Part shown: in pieces, positions 15,714 through 25,500 of the stretch
Position numbering within the stretch: the first letter of the stretch is position 1
How the letters are laid out: each line of letters starts with the position of its first letter
Origin: Brevibacillus composti
GTDB taxonomy: Bacteria > Bacillota > Bacilli > Brevibacillales > Brevibacillaceae
NCBI RefSeq assembly: GCF_016406105.1
Contig: NZ_CP066308.1
Coordinates: forward strand, 755,501-819,500
Direction of reading: 5' to 3'
DNA length: 64,000 nt
The notes under the pieces: model-generated
Seen by the model: only the letters and a program-made list of their open reading frames with translations
The model's database searches: none
Told to the model about the DNA's origin: nothing
Position numbers and translations under genes: made by a program

Positions 15714-17281
15714 ATGCCCCCTAGTATTTTTAAATATTTATCCATTTCCCTCGTTGGTGAAGTGGCTTGTAATGCGGAGAGGTTGCGGAAGTTGCTTGGT
15801 ATTGCTTGATCGAAACGAGGTTCTGAGGAGGGCTTGGTATCTTTTAGTCGGGAAAGGTGCTGTGCAACATCCCGGAGGTCATTTGCACTCCATAAATGGT
15901 CTTTTACACATACATCCAAGGCTTCCTCAATATCAGGTTGGAAATGGGTGATGGCATATTGAACGATTTGCAAATGATCACGTACATACCTCGGATACCG
16001 AACGCTTATCTCATGAATAAACAGCATTGCTTTTTCTTGATCGTGAAATTGGCGGATAATGGTCTCCTTATAAGCATGAATCCCTTTAGATCGATCACGT
16101 GAGTGCTGTCTACTTTTTATAAGCTCTCCTTTTCCGTGGCAAAGCCGATGTCGTGCAAGAACTTCTCCTTGCGGAGTTGCTCTGACAATCAGTTCCTCTT
16201 CATGAATCTCGATAAATACTTGATTCTCTCCCCTTGGACGGTATGTCCCTAAAGGAAGGGAGTACCGATTGGATTTATATTTAATCACATTGTCCTTATG
16301 GACAGTTCTTGTTATACTGGATCCACGGTTGCTCTCGAAAGAGAGCAGGGGAGAGACTGGCTTCAAGTGTTGCTTTTCGAGGGCGTGCACTTCAACCGGT
16401 CTCTTTTTTGTTGTATGGTGCACATTGTAATTGCCTGTCCGTGATAGCCAGGCCAGAGACCGTTCGTTCCATGCATCGATATTGGAGAAAACCCTGTGTT
16501 TGGCAAAGTTTCTTTTCACGAATTTCACTACGTTTTCTATCTTGCCCTTACTTTGCGGATCTGCCTTGCGGCATAAATAAAGGCGAAATCCACGTTCTTG
16601 CTTATAAGACTGAAATTCACTCGTCAGGATAATGTCTCCTGCATTTTCACTTACGGTGATCAGGTGATCTTGGTCATAAACCAATTCCTCTGGCATTCCT
16701 CCGAAAAATACGAATGCGTTTTCATGGCATCTGATTGCATCCCTTGTGGTAAAGGGTCTGCTTTGCCACTCTACATACTTGAAACGGGAGTGGGAGAGAA
16801 CAAAAGTGATGAAGTATAATCTCACGTCCTTTTTTTCCATATTTTTAACCGTGACTTCTCCCCAATCCACTTGAGCCTGTTGGCCCATTGGCAACTCGTC
16901 CACTGCTTCGTGATCACGAATATGTACAATTTTCGGAATATGGTATATTTCCCTTAGCTCACTAACATAGGATCGAACTGTGCTTCCTCCAATCTTAATG
17001 GAAGGATATTTCTCCTTTAACCAGTCCTCGACCTGAGAAGAAGACAGATCTGGATGTTCATGTAACCAACTGAGAATCCTATCCCGGTAGGGATTCAACT
17101 TTTTGCTTCTGTTACCAAGGGAATTGACCCAATCTGATGCCTCCTCAAAAGTCATATCTAGATATTTATAGACCGTGTTCCTCGACAGATCCAATTTCCT
17201 TGCGATGGCTGCCACCTTAAATCCTTGCTCTTTTAATTGATGAACCTGAAGATACAACAGTAATTTTTCCACCTTTCCCAT
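15710..17281 (-). CDS. istA: IS21-family transposase IstA (element A)
   Basis: 523 residues. The N-terminal helix-turn-helix (FKVAAIARKLDLSRNTVYKYL) is followed by a DDE integrase domain: QVDWGEV holds the first and LVYDQDH the second aspartate, and SKGKIENVVKFVKRNFA the glutamate region. A C-terminal beta-rich domain follows. The frame is complete. It is the DNA-cutting partner of IstB; the start ATG lies just inside the right end of the element. Confidence 0.92.
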   Translation of the reverse strand: MGKVEKLLLYLQVHQLKEQGFKVAAIARKLDLSRNTVYKYLDMTFEEASDWVNSLGNRSKKLNPYRDRILSWLHEHPDLSSSQVEDWLKEKYPSIKIGGSTVRSYVSELREIYHIPKIVHIRDHEAVDELPMGQQAQVDWGEVTVKNMEKKDVRLYFITFVLSHSRFKYVEWQSRPFTTRDAIRCHENAFVFFGGMPEELVYDQDHLITVSENAGDIILTSEFQSYKQERGFRLYLCRKADPQSKGKIENVVKFVKRNFAKHRVFSNIDAWNERSLAWLSRTGNYNVHHTTKKRPVEVHALEKQHLKPVSPLLSFESNRGSSITRTVHKDNVIKYKSNRYSLPLGTYRPRGENQVFIEIHEEELIVRATPQGEVLARHRLCHGKGELIKSRQHSRDRSKGIHAYKETIIRQFHDQEKAMLFIHEISVRYPRYVRDHLQIVQYAITHFQPDIEEALDVCVKDHLWSANDLRDVAQHLSRLKDTKPSSEPRFDQAIPSNFRNLSALQATSPTREMDKYLKILGGI

Positions 17282-18130
17282 CCCCCAGCCAAGCTATGTT
17301 GAACAAGTAATCATAGCTTAACTGGGTTACCAAGTGAAAGAAAAAAGTGTTCATTTCTATTTGGCGGATACTGTTGAATTTAGTTTAGCAGTTACAAGGG
17401 GTACATAGCCTAATTCATCAAGAATTAATAGATCCAGGCTCTCTATTTGTTTAAACAGCCTACCGAGAGTTCCTTTCTCGTTAACCTCTAACAGGCTGTT
17501 CACGAGTTGAGCGACTGTATAGAAGCGCACCCGTTTTTGGCTTTTTTGGATGCAGTTCCAGCCTGCCAAGGCTGCCATAAGCGTTTTCCCGACCCCGACG
17601 CCTCCATATAGGATTAAATTCTCTTTTCTCTCTATGAACCTGCCTTGCAAGATTTCTTCCTTTGTAATGTTTCCATTCATATGAATACCGTGCCATTCTA
17701 GCTGCTTGCCAGATATATCCGGCAAACAGGATTGACTGAGAAGGAGATTGAGCTTCCGTTCCTCTCGTTGCTGTATTTCCCTTTCGAATAAGCAGAGCAG
17801 AAATTCTTCATGTGTTTCAGCTTCCACCGCGTGATAATTCTCCCGTATCCAACTTAATTTCAAACGCTTGGCATGCTCTTCAATGAGGCTTCTCACCGCT
17901 GCTCACCTCCTGGCATAATCATCAACCGATCATAATGAGAGAGGCCTCTGCTTGAATTTCTAGTTGATGGCACTGAAGGCGGAAGCGACAGTGTTTCTCG
18001 AATGCCTCGTCCATTCACAAGCTGATAATAGACGTGCTTGATGGATTCCGTGGTAGGATGTCCATGTTCGGATGCAATCCGTAGGGCTTGTAGAGATATG
18101 TCGAAATCCTGTTCCTTTAATATGACGGAT

Positions 18131-19606
18131 CAATAGCGTTGCATAAACATTGCTTTTCTATCGTTTATAGAATTTTCTGAAAACGGACCTGCCGCCGTAT
18201 AGGCTAAAAAGTTAAGGGGGCTATGCATGCAAGGCAGTCATTGTCCATTTGGTAATATATAGGATTTCAAGGTGCTGATTACCTTTTCTTGCTTTGCGTT
18301 GCCTTAGCTCTTTACGACCTTCTGCCGACCTTTCGAAGTGCGTGCTGGTTTTCGAAATACAGCCGCTTTAAAAACTTCCCACGACTTGGTGAGATTCGAT
18401 TTTAGTAGTCGGCTTAGATCAAGCAGCGACTTAGTTGTCGAGAGCTCCAGTTTCATCAGGAGCAGAAGGCAGTAACTAATCAGGCAAATCAGGATCTGGT
18501 TCCATACGGCGTTTTCATCTTCACCGTAGAATCGCGTCAACTTCAGATGCTGCTTCAACCATCGGAAGAAGGTTTCAATCTTCCAGCGATTGCGGTACAA
18601 GTCGCCGATTTCTTCAGCGGTCAGATCGAATCGGTTCGTTATGATTCGGATGGGATTTCCTTTTAAATCGACGGTTTCGATGAGGCGAAGAACATGCTTC
18701 ATCTGTTTGGCCCCTTTGCCGATCTTCACCATGCGATCCCGAGTCATGACCGAGCCTTCCGCTGTTGGAAATTCATCCATCACTTCGACAATAGCATTGT
18801 CTTTCAACCGAGTAACGAAGAAGACTCCATCCCAGCAGTACTGGTCGTATTTCTCGTAGTCCACGTAGCCGCGGTCAAATACATAAGTAGCGCCGGTTTC
18901 ATCGATGAGCGCATCCATTTGGGTGCGATCTGACGGCTTGGCCGGAGTGAGCACGGCCTTCTCCGGATAGACCGTATCCGGATCACAGAAGGTCACGCGT
19001 AAGTGGAGTTTCACGCCGGCTTTCGTTTTCCGGTACGTTGCCCACTTGTACTTGCTAAGACACAGACTCATGGTCGTGGAATCCAGCAGTTTAACCGTAC
19101 CGACTCGCCCAGCGGCAGGCGTGCGAATGCGAGTGACCTGAGCGACCAGATCGACAAATAGCTGCTGTAAAAGTTCCGGCGACAGCTTGTTGTTCTTCCT
19201 GGAAAGCTGCGAAATACTGATGGAGGTGATGCCGAGTTCTTTCTGGAAGGCTTCGTTATTCTCAATTTCGGTGACAATGTCCCGCAAAGCCTTGCGCTGA
19301 TTCAGCTGAGCGTCCATGAAGATGAGAAGGTACGCTAGAGTGGTAAGCTTCTTCACATACTTGTCTTCGCCGGTTTCTGTGGTCCAGTCGGAAATTATTT
19401 TTGCATTTAAGGGTGCAACCCATTTACCAAATGACGAAAGTAGTGTATCCTTGTCCATGCGTGATCTCCTATGATTAGGGATTTGGACAGGACTACCTGC
19501 TACCCTAATTATGGAGATTTTTTCTTGCAATGGACGTCTTTAATTTAACATTTTTGGCACAATTTAGAATAACAGAGAAGGGTTCGAATTTAATGCAACG
19601 CTATTG
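18131..19606 (-). mobile_element. IS4-family insertion sequence
   Basis: 1,476 bp with terminal inverted repeats beginning CAATAGCGTTGCAT at both ends, flanked by exact 9-bp duplications ATGACGGAT (18122-18130 and 19607-19615). It carries one transposase gene. It lies inside istA of IS21 element B. Confidence 0.92.
18304..19458 (-). CDS. IS4-family transposase
   Basis: About 384 residues. An N-terminal DUF4372-like domain (DKYVKKLTTLAYLLIFMDAQ) precedes the DDE domain: LLDSTTMSLCL gives the first aspartate, YVFDRGYVDYEKYD the second, and YRNRWKIETFFRWLKQHL the Y-R-E-K signature with the glutamate. The ATG at 19458 (MDKDTLLSSFG) follows AGGAGATC; an open frame reaches 19530. The gene is complete, so the element may be active. 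Confidence 0.92.
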   Translation of the reverse strand: MDKDTLLSSFGKWVAPLNAKIISDWTTETGEDKYVKKLTTLAYLLIFMDAQLNQRKALRDIVTEIENNEAFQKELGITSISISQLSRKNNKLSPELLQQLFVDLVAQVTRIRTPAAGRVGTVKLLDSTTMSLCLSKYKWATYRKTKAGVKLHLRVTFCDPDTVYPEKAVLTPAKPSDRTQMDALIDETGATYVFDRGYVDYEKYDQYCWDGVFFVTRLKDNAIVEVMDEFPTAEGSVMTRDRMVKIGKGAKQMKHVLRLIETVDLKGNPIRIITNRFDLTAEEIGDLYRNRWKIETFFRWLKQHLKLTRFYGEDENAVWNQILICLISYCLLLLMKLELSTTKSLLDLSRLLKSNLTKSWEVFKAAVFRKPARTSKGRQKVVKS

Positions 19607-21119
19607 ATGACGGATAAAAGTTGGAGAGCATTCCGTTTCTCCTCGACTGTACATTCACCGAAAAAGGCTTTCCATTCCTCCGGCAATTGATCGTAGAATG
19701 AGCTGTATTTCAAAGCGGTTGGCCTCTTTGCCATCAAGGTCAGATAAGGTTGCCAGTCCATCGACTTCTTTGTCTCCCCATATAATCTGGGGTGGCGTAC
19801 GATCACTTCATTTTCCTCGTTCAGAAGCGAGATCGTATCAAATGAGATCTTCGCCAAGACCGCTTGTCCCGCAAAGCGTGGCGAAGTGGAATATTGCTTT
19901 TGGTCAATACGGACGATTCCGTATTTATCCGCTTTGACCTGCTCGAACCGAACGCATTCGTACGCTTTACCGGGCAGTTGGAGGAAGCGCTCCTTGTCTT
20001 CCAAATATAGTTCGGCAATCAGGGTATCCTTTTCATAGTGGCAACGTTTCCGATCCCCCAGGCTCCAATTCAGGGTCTTCTCATTCAAGACCGACAGGTC
20101 TTCATAGTGGATTTCCGGCAACAGATAGTTGTTTCGTATGTATTTGACCATCGCTTCCACGTGCCCTTTCTCGTTTCCGCTTCCCGGATTGCAGAATTCA
20201 TATTGGAAGCCATAATGGGCAACAAAACGAGCGAATTCCTCTGTTACTTGCCGTTCCCCGTTTGGCAGCACTTTCTTCACCGCAGGTGACAGGTTATCGA
20301 AACGGATCGTATGCGGCACGCCTTCTAGAAAGGCGAACATGTTCGTCAGTCCTTGTAGAAAACACTCCCGGTTTTGGGAAGGGAACACTTGAAACAGGAA
20401 TGAATTGCTGTAAGGGAATGAGAGGACGAGGAAGGGCAAGATGACCTCTTTTCCCCTGTGCTTAAAAGGAGCTTCCCCAAAATCTACCTGTGCTGTGCCG
20501 GCCTTCGCCTCTAACGGTAAGGCAGTGTCATTGCTCTCGTCCAATAAGGCGGCTTTCCTTTTCGCCACATAGGCACGAATCGTACGGTCAGAGCCTTGGA
20601 ATCCATGTTCCGAAACGAGAAGAGTATAGATTCGCTTTGCGGTTCTTCTGAACTTCTTTTTCTTCCCCATATCTTCAAGTAGCCATTGATCAACGATTGG
20701 TTTAACCGGATCCATTACATTGGCTTTCCTTGTCTGTACAGACTTCACCTCCTGATTGAAATCCTCCATCTCCGAATACTTCTTGATTGTCCTGCGATCC
20801 ATATTCATCTGTCTTGCAACAGAAGAGTAGGAGCGACCTTTTGTGTTTGTTTCATGTCTGATATAATTGACTTCAGCCATTGCTAACATCTCCTATATAC
20901 CTCCCATGAACGTTATGCCCAACGGGGAGTGTATGTTTTTTAATAGATGTTGGCAAGTGGCTCTTTTTAATATGAGCATAAATTAGCTGCCATTTAGTAC
21001 ATTTAAATCATGCCATAAACAGTGGGGAATTCATTCATAATCGGTGGGTTAAAATGAGCAAAACAATTGGATTGTTGTAAATGTAAGTTAGTTGTTTTTT
21101 ACTTTCAAAAATTCTATTG

Positions 21120-21146
21120 TGTTTCCACACTAAAATCCGAATACCC
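21120..21146 (-). repeat. Right terminal inverted repeat of the ISL3-family unit
   Basis: Read inward it starts GGGTATTCGGATTTTAGTG. The duplicate CAAAAAGG follows at 21147-21154. The roughly 90 bp between this repeat and the end of IS21 element B are noncoding ISL3 DNA. Confidence 0.85.
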
Positions 21147-21223
21147 CAAAAAGGCAAGTTAAATCCTAAAGAAAAATAAAAAGTGACAGAAAAGTGTTAC
21201 AAATAACGGGAGATTCTGTAAAA

Positions 21224-21229
21224 TATAAT
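21224..21229 (+). promoter_or_regulatory. Possible -10 box of the RND pump operon
   Basis: A TATAAT lies 79 bp upstream of the adaptor start, between it and the ISL3 end, without a clear -35 at 17 bp. It was part of the same intergenic region as the scoAB promoter before the insertion. Confidence 0.35.
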
Positions 21230-21307
21230 TTGGTCGATAAAAATCGAAAATGATTTCTTTTCATGCGAACATACAGGAAATTCGAGTTTTGAGCAGGAGC
21301 TGATGGA

Positions 21308-22546
21308 ATGAAGAAATGGGTCGGTCTCACGCTGGCTGCCCTGCTCCTCGCAGGGTGCGAAAAGCTGGATCAGAATGTGCAACAAATGAAAAAACGGTTT
21401 GAAGAAGAGGCCGTTGTCAAAGTAAAGACCGTGAAAGCCTATACCGTGGAGCAGCAGGAGGGACTTACGCAGGAGATCTCCGGTGTGGTCTCGCCGCTAA
21501 AGGAGCTGTCGCTCTCCTTTGGACGCTCGGGACAAATCTCACGGATTATGGTCCAAAAAGGCAGCGCAGTCAAGCAAGGGCAGGTGCTGGCTGCGCTTGA
21601 TACCTCGCTTTTTCAGCAGGAGGTGACGGCGGCGCAGGGACAGGTGGCCAGTGCCAGCATCCGCCGGGCACAAGCTCTACAGGGACCGGAGCAGCATGAA
21701 TTGGAGACGCAGCGCCTGCAGGTGGAGAAGGCGAGACAGAATGCCGCCAAGGCCGCGGAAGAGCATGCCCAGGCCAAAATCCTCTATGCGAATGGAGCGA
21801 TCTCCAAGGATGAGCTGGATCGGCAGGCATTGGCGGACAAGCAGGCAGCGCTGCAGCTGCAAGAGCAGCAGATCCGCTACGACACTCTGCGACAAGGCGC
21901 CGACAAGCTGGAGGTCGAGGCGGCCAATGCGGCCGTGCAGCAGGCTCATGTCCAGTTGAGCCGTGCCCAGCAGGAAGCGGCCGATGCGCTGTTGAAAGCG
22001 CCTTTTTCCGGCATCGTGGCGTCGATTTCCCAGACGGAGTCCGAGCGGACCGGTCCCGGACAGGAGGTGCTTCGCCTGGTCGATACCTCCGGCTGGCTGG
22101 TGACGCTGCAGGTGGACAGCAGCCAGATCGGCAGCTGGCAGACGGGCAAGAAGGTCATCGTCAAGGCGGCGGACGGCTCCGAGGCCGAGGGGGTCACCAC
22201 CTTCGTCGCTCCGGTTCTGGATACGTCCACAGGCACCTATCCGGTGGAGGTGACCGTTCGCGACAAAGCCGAGCATTGGCGAGGCGGGATGGCCGTCACC
22301 TGCGTATACGAAGTGAAGACGGAAGGCTCTCTCTTGGTCCCGATCTCCAGTGTCGGCGTCGCGGAGGAGTCCTACTATGTGATGAAAATCGATGACAATT
22401 CGATCAAGAAAGCGCCCGTTGTGGTGGGCAATCTGTACGGCACTTTTTACGAAGTCCTGGAGGGCTTGGAGCCGGGCGACCAGATTGTCTCCTCCGGCTT
22501 GTCCTACGTAGTGGATGGCGAGGCGGTGAAGGTGGCCGATGAATAA
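21308..22546 (+). CDS. RND-type efflux adaptor lipoprotein
   Basis: A 412-residue membrane-fusion protein. The signal peptide ends in the lipobox LLAGC (C18). A lipoyl half (GRSGQISRIMVQKGSAVKQGQ), an Ala/Gln-rich coiled-coil hairpin (about 110-220), the second lipoyl half (KAPFSGIVASI) and a barrel domain follow. ATG at 21308 is preceded by GAGCAGGAGC. It overlaps the RND-like gene by 8 bp and would connect that protein to the cell surface. Confidence 0.88.
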   Translation: MKKWVGLTLAALLLAGCEKLDQNVQQMKKRFEEEAVVKVKTVKAYTVEQQEGLTQEISGVVSPLKELSLSFGRSGQISRIMVQKGSAVKQGQVLAALDTSLFQQEVTAAQGQVASASIRRAQALQGPEQHELETQRLQVEKARQNAAKAAEEHAQAKILYANGAISKDELDRQALADKQAALQLQEQQIRYDTLRQGADKLEVEAANAAVQQAHVQLSRAQQEAADALLKAPFSGIVASISQTESERTGPGQEVLRLVDTSGWLVTLQVDSSQIGSWQTGKKVIVKAADGSEAEGVTTFVAPVLDTSTGTYPVEVTVRDKAEHWRGGMAVTCVYEVKTEGSLLVPISSVGVAEESYYVMKIDDNSIKKAPVVVGNLYGTFYEVLEGLEPGDQIVSSGLSYVVDGEAVKVADE

Positions 22547-25500
22547 GGGCTCGTTTGCTTCGACATGGCCGGTGCTGGCCAAGCTGCTGGCTTTGCTGTG
22601 CTGTCTCCTGGCGCTGGGCGCCGCGCTGCGCATGGAAATCAGGCTGTTTCCCGACCGGGTCCTCCCGGAATATACGATCCGGCTGCAAGCCCCCGGCTTG
22701 AGTGCGGACCGGATCGATGAGCGGGTGACCCGCCCTGTGGAAGAGGCGATTCGCGCAAGCGGTCTGGCGCTGAAAATCTCTACGCTTTCGCAGAATCAAA
22801 CGGCTTCTCTCACCGTCAAAACGAAGGTCCGGCTGTTTGGCAGCGACCGGGAAAAGCTGGAGCAAATCATGCGGGAGGTGTCCGGGACGCTGCCTCTGGA
22901 CAGCTGGGAGCTGTCTTCCTCCAATCTGGCGGATGACCGTGTGGGCACCTACATGGTCTACGGTTCCGACATCCAAACCATCGCCGATGCGGCGAACAGA
23001 GACCTGTCGGAAAAATTGTCGGCCATCCCCGGGGTAGCCCGGGTGGAGGTCGACGATGCCAGCCTCAGACAGGAGGTGGAGCTGGTCTTTCATCCCACGA
23101 TGCTGCGGGCGCATGGCCTGACGCCCGGCGATGTGCTCGGTCAGCTGCAGGCCAAGGGTGCCGCGGAGCAGGTCGGCACGATCGGCAAGGGAGCGGACCG
23201 GACGAATTTCCGCTGGGGCCGGGAGTGGACCAGTCCGCAGGAGCTGGCGAGCGAGCTGATCTCCACCGGAAAAGGATACGTCCCGCTGAAAACGCTGGCT
23301 GATATCCGCGACCTGCGGGGAAGCAGGGGAGAGACGGTGCATGTCTATAAAGGCTCACCGGCTGTCGCCGTGACCGTCTATGCGGCAGGAGGTTCCCAGC
23401 TGCCCCAGCTTCGCGCAGAGGTGATCAATGCGGTAGACGAGGTGAAGCAGGCTGCGGACGGCCGCTATCAGATCGACCTGATCCACGATGTCGCGTGGAT
23501 CTTGTCGGCAGCTCTCCGGGATGGGAGCATTTTGGTCATTCTTTTGGCCTCGCTGACGGCGATTGCCGTAGGCCTGCGCTTGCGCAGCGTATCGGCTGGC
23601 ACCCTGTCCTTTCTTTTCTTGCTTTTGTCCACAGGCGCCTTGCTCGGGGGCATGTGGCTCGTCGGGATGCCGCTTACGCTCGTTTCCCTCGGACCGGTGC
23701 TGCTGTTTGCTCTCTTGTATGCCGGTGCGGGAGTCTGGCTCTTTTTGCGGCTGGCGGAAGAGCGGGATCTCTCCGCACAGGGCTGTGTGCGCAGTGTCTG
23801 GGCGCTGATGCGGCCGATCCTGCTGGGCATTGTGATCGTGGCGGCGGTGTTCACGGGCCTTTTGACCACCGATTTCATCAAAGCCTCCGATGCGGCACTT
23901 TTGACCGATGCGCTGCCAATCATCCCCCTCGGCACCGCCGTGATGACGCTCGTCTATGGATGGATCGTCCCGGTGTTGGCTGCAGCGTGGATCCCTGAGG
24001 GTTTTCCTGCCGTCGTCAGGGAAAAGACGAGGAGAGGATGGGCGGTGCGTCTCGCGGCAAGATGGGAGCGTTCTGTCGGCCTGGGCTTTGTGCCGTATGG
24101 GGTTACGCTGGCAGCGTCCCTTTTCGCGATCGTCTTCTTTCACCCGTTTGTGCTGGTCGACCCATACGGCAAAACAGACGGGCAGCAAAAGACCCTCTCT
24201 CTGTCCATGATTCAGGGGAGCAGCATCGATCAGTCGATGCAGGCCGCCCAAGTGGCCGAGGAGCGCTTGCGTAAGCTGGAAGAGGTGCGCGATCTCTACA
24301 CGGCAGCGTCACGGGAAAGCCTCACCTTTTATCTGCATCTGGAGGAAAAAGACAATTGGACGCGCAGCCGGATGGATTTGGAAAAGGAGCTGGACAAAGC
24401 TCTCAGAGAGGTACCCCATACCGATCCATTCGCGATGATCGTCTCCGAGGATCAGAAAACCAGGCTGGAGCTCACGATAAAAGGGCCGTCTCTGCACACG
24501 TCCAAAGAGATCGCCGATCAGCTGGTCACCCTGATGAAAGGGTTGCAGTGGACGGATGAGGATGGCCGCGAGATCATTACCGACGAGAGGATCGGGGCTG
24601 GCACCACAGGCACGTACATCGAGATGACGCCCAAACCGGAGATGCTGGCCCGCTACCAGGTGACGGAGGCAGAAATCAGGCGTCAGCTGGCGAGCTATCT
24701 GGGGAGACAGGCAGCCGGCAGTCTCGCCTGGAATGAGCGCGCGATCCCTGTGACGGCCCGCTTTCCCGACAATTGGATGGAGCATCCGGATCAGGTGAAA
24801 AACATCCTCGTCCGCACCCCTGGCGGAGCTGTCCGCCTGCAGGATCTGGCCGAGTGGAGGCTGGCCGACGAACCGCCTGTATTCCAACGGGAGGACGGTC
24901 AGTATGTGATCAAGGTAAGCAGTGCCGTCTCTCAGCCCGACTGGATTGACGGCTTGGCCTTTTCGATTCCGTTGCAGATGGAACAGAAGATGCCCATACC
25001 GGAGGGGTACCGCATCCTGACGGCCAATGAACTGAAGAAAGAGCAGGAGCAGGAGACGAAAAACACCGACAAGACCGGCCGCTTTCTCGCGGTAAGCGGG
25101 GCCGTCCTGATCGTGCTGGCGGCTGCTCTGGCGCTTCAGCGAAGATTGCGCGACAGCATCATCGCGCTCGCCTTCGTGCCTGTGCTCGCAGGAGGCGTCA
25201 TGTTTGGCCTCTTGCTGCTCGACCGTCCGCTGAATGTGATGGGCTTCTACGGAATGGCCGCCACGTCGGCTTTGCTGGTGCAGCAGACACTGCTTTTCCT
25301 GGACCGCCTGCACCTGTCGGCCAAAGCTGCGGAGACGATCATGGACGGCGTAAAGGCCGCCTCGTCTCGGGCCGTACCTGCCCTCCTGATCGTACTCTCC
25401 TCGGTCATCCTGGCCAGTCTGCCTTTTGGACTGGGCTGGGGAAGCGGGGATGATGTGCACGGCTCCTTCTCGGCAACCTTGCTGCTCGGCACGATTTTGG

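Larger units (their letters stand above)
14905..17396 (-). mobile_element. IS21-family element A
   Basis: It starts TGTAAC (14905) and ends GTTACA (17396), with 5-bp duplications AGGGG at 14900-14904 and 17397-17401. Length 2,492 bp. Repeated TTGAACACTTTTT-like motifs lie inside the left end (near 14921 and 14946) and a TGAACACTTTTTT motif inside the right end (near 17340-17352), the multiple terminal repeats known in IS21. It carries istA and a frameshifted istB, and sits inside istB of element B. Confidence 0.9.
14680..17896 (-). pseudogene. istB: istB of IS21 element B, split by IS21 element A
   Basis: The N-terminal part (17896 to 17397, GTG start overlapping the istA stop) carries the Walker A YGGVGVGKT and the Walker B LLILDELGYVPL. 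The C-terminal part (14904 to 14680) continues PLHKQGAELLFQV and ends in DSLMNR. Keeping one copy of the 5-bp duplication AGGGG joins them into 240 codons without a frameshift. The product would be the ATPase helper of IS21 transposition. The gene is now inactive through insertion. Confidence 0.88.
17893..20889 (-). pseudogene. istA: istA of IS21 element B, split by the IS4-family element
   Basis: The N-terminal part (20889 or 20880 to 19607) has the helix-turn-helix RSYSSVARQMNMDRRTIKKY, the DDE motifs QVDFGEAPF and IRFDNLSPAV, and NEKGHVEAMVKYIR. The C-terminal part lies beyond the insertion (18121 to 17893), reading ILKEQDFDISLQALRIASE and ending GGEQR. Keeping one copy of the 9-bp duplication ATGACGGAT gives 504 codons in frame. 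The stop overlaps the istB start as GTGA. It is inactive through insertion. Confidence 0.88.
14616..21021 (-). mobile_element. IS21-family element B, split by two later insertions
   Basis: The left end (TGTATTTGGCA ... AAATGTAC) and the right end read inward (TGTTTATGGCA ... AAATGTAC) are similar terminal repeats starting with TG. Exact 8-bp duplications GTGGGGAA flank them at 14608-14615 and 21022-21029. Further TTGGCAAGT-type repeats lie inside both ends, as is common in IS21 elements. After removing IS21 element A and the IS4-family element, 2,424 bp remain, a normal IS21 size, with restored istA and istB frames. Confidence 0.88.
11794..21146 (-). mobile_element. ISL3-family unit with TetR-GNAT cargo, interrupted by later insertions
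   Basis: The ends are 27-bp inverted repeats (11794-11820 and 21120-21146) with 23 matching positions, both beginning GGGTA-TCGGAT and containing TAGTGTGGAAA. They are flanked by the 8-bp duplication CAAAAAGG. The unit spans 9,353 bp now. Removing the nested IS21-family element and its 8-bp duplicate leaves about 2,939 bp: an ISL3 transposase gene, a GNAT gene and a TetR gene. The DNA is much more AT-rich than its surroundings. It entered the intergenic region between the divergent scoAB and RND pump genes. Confidence 0.88.
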
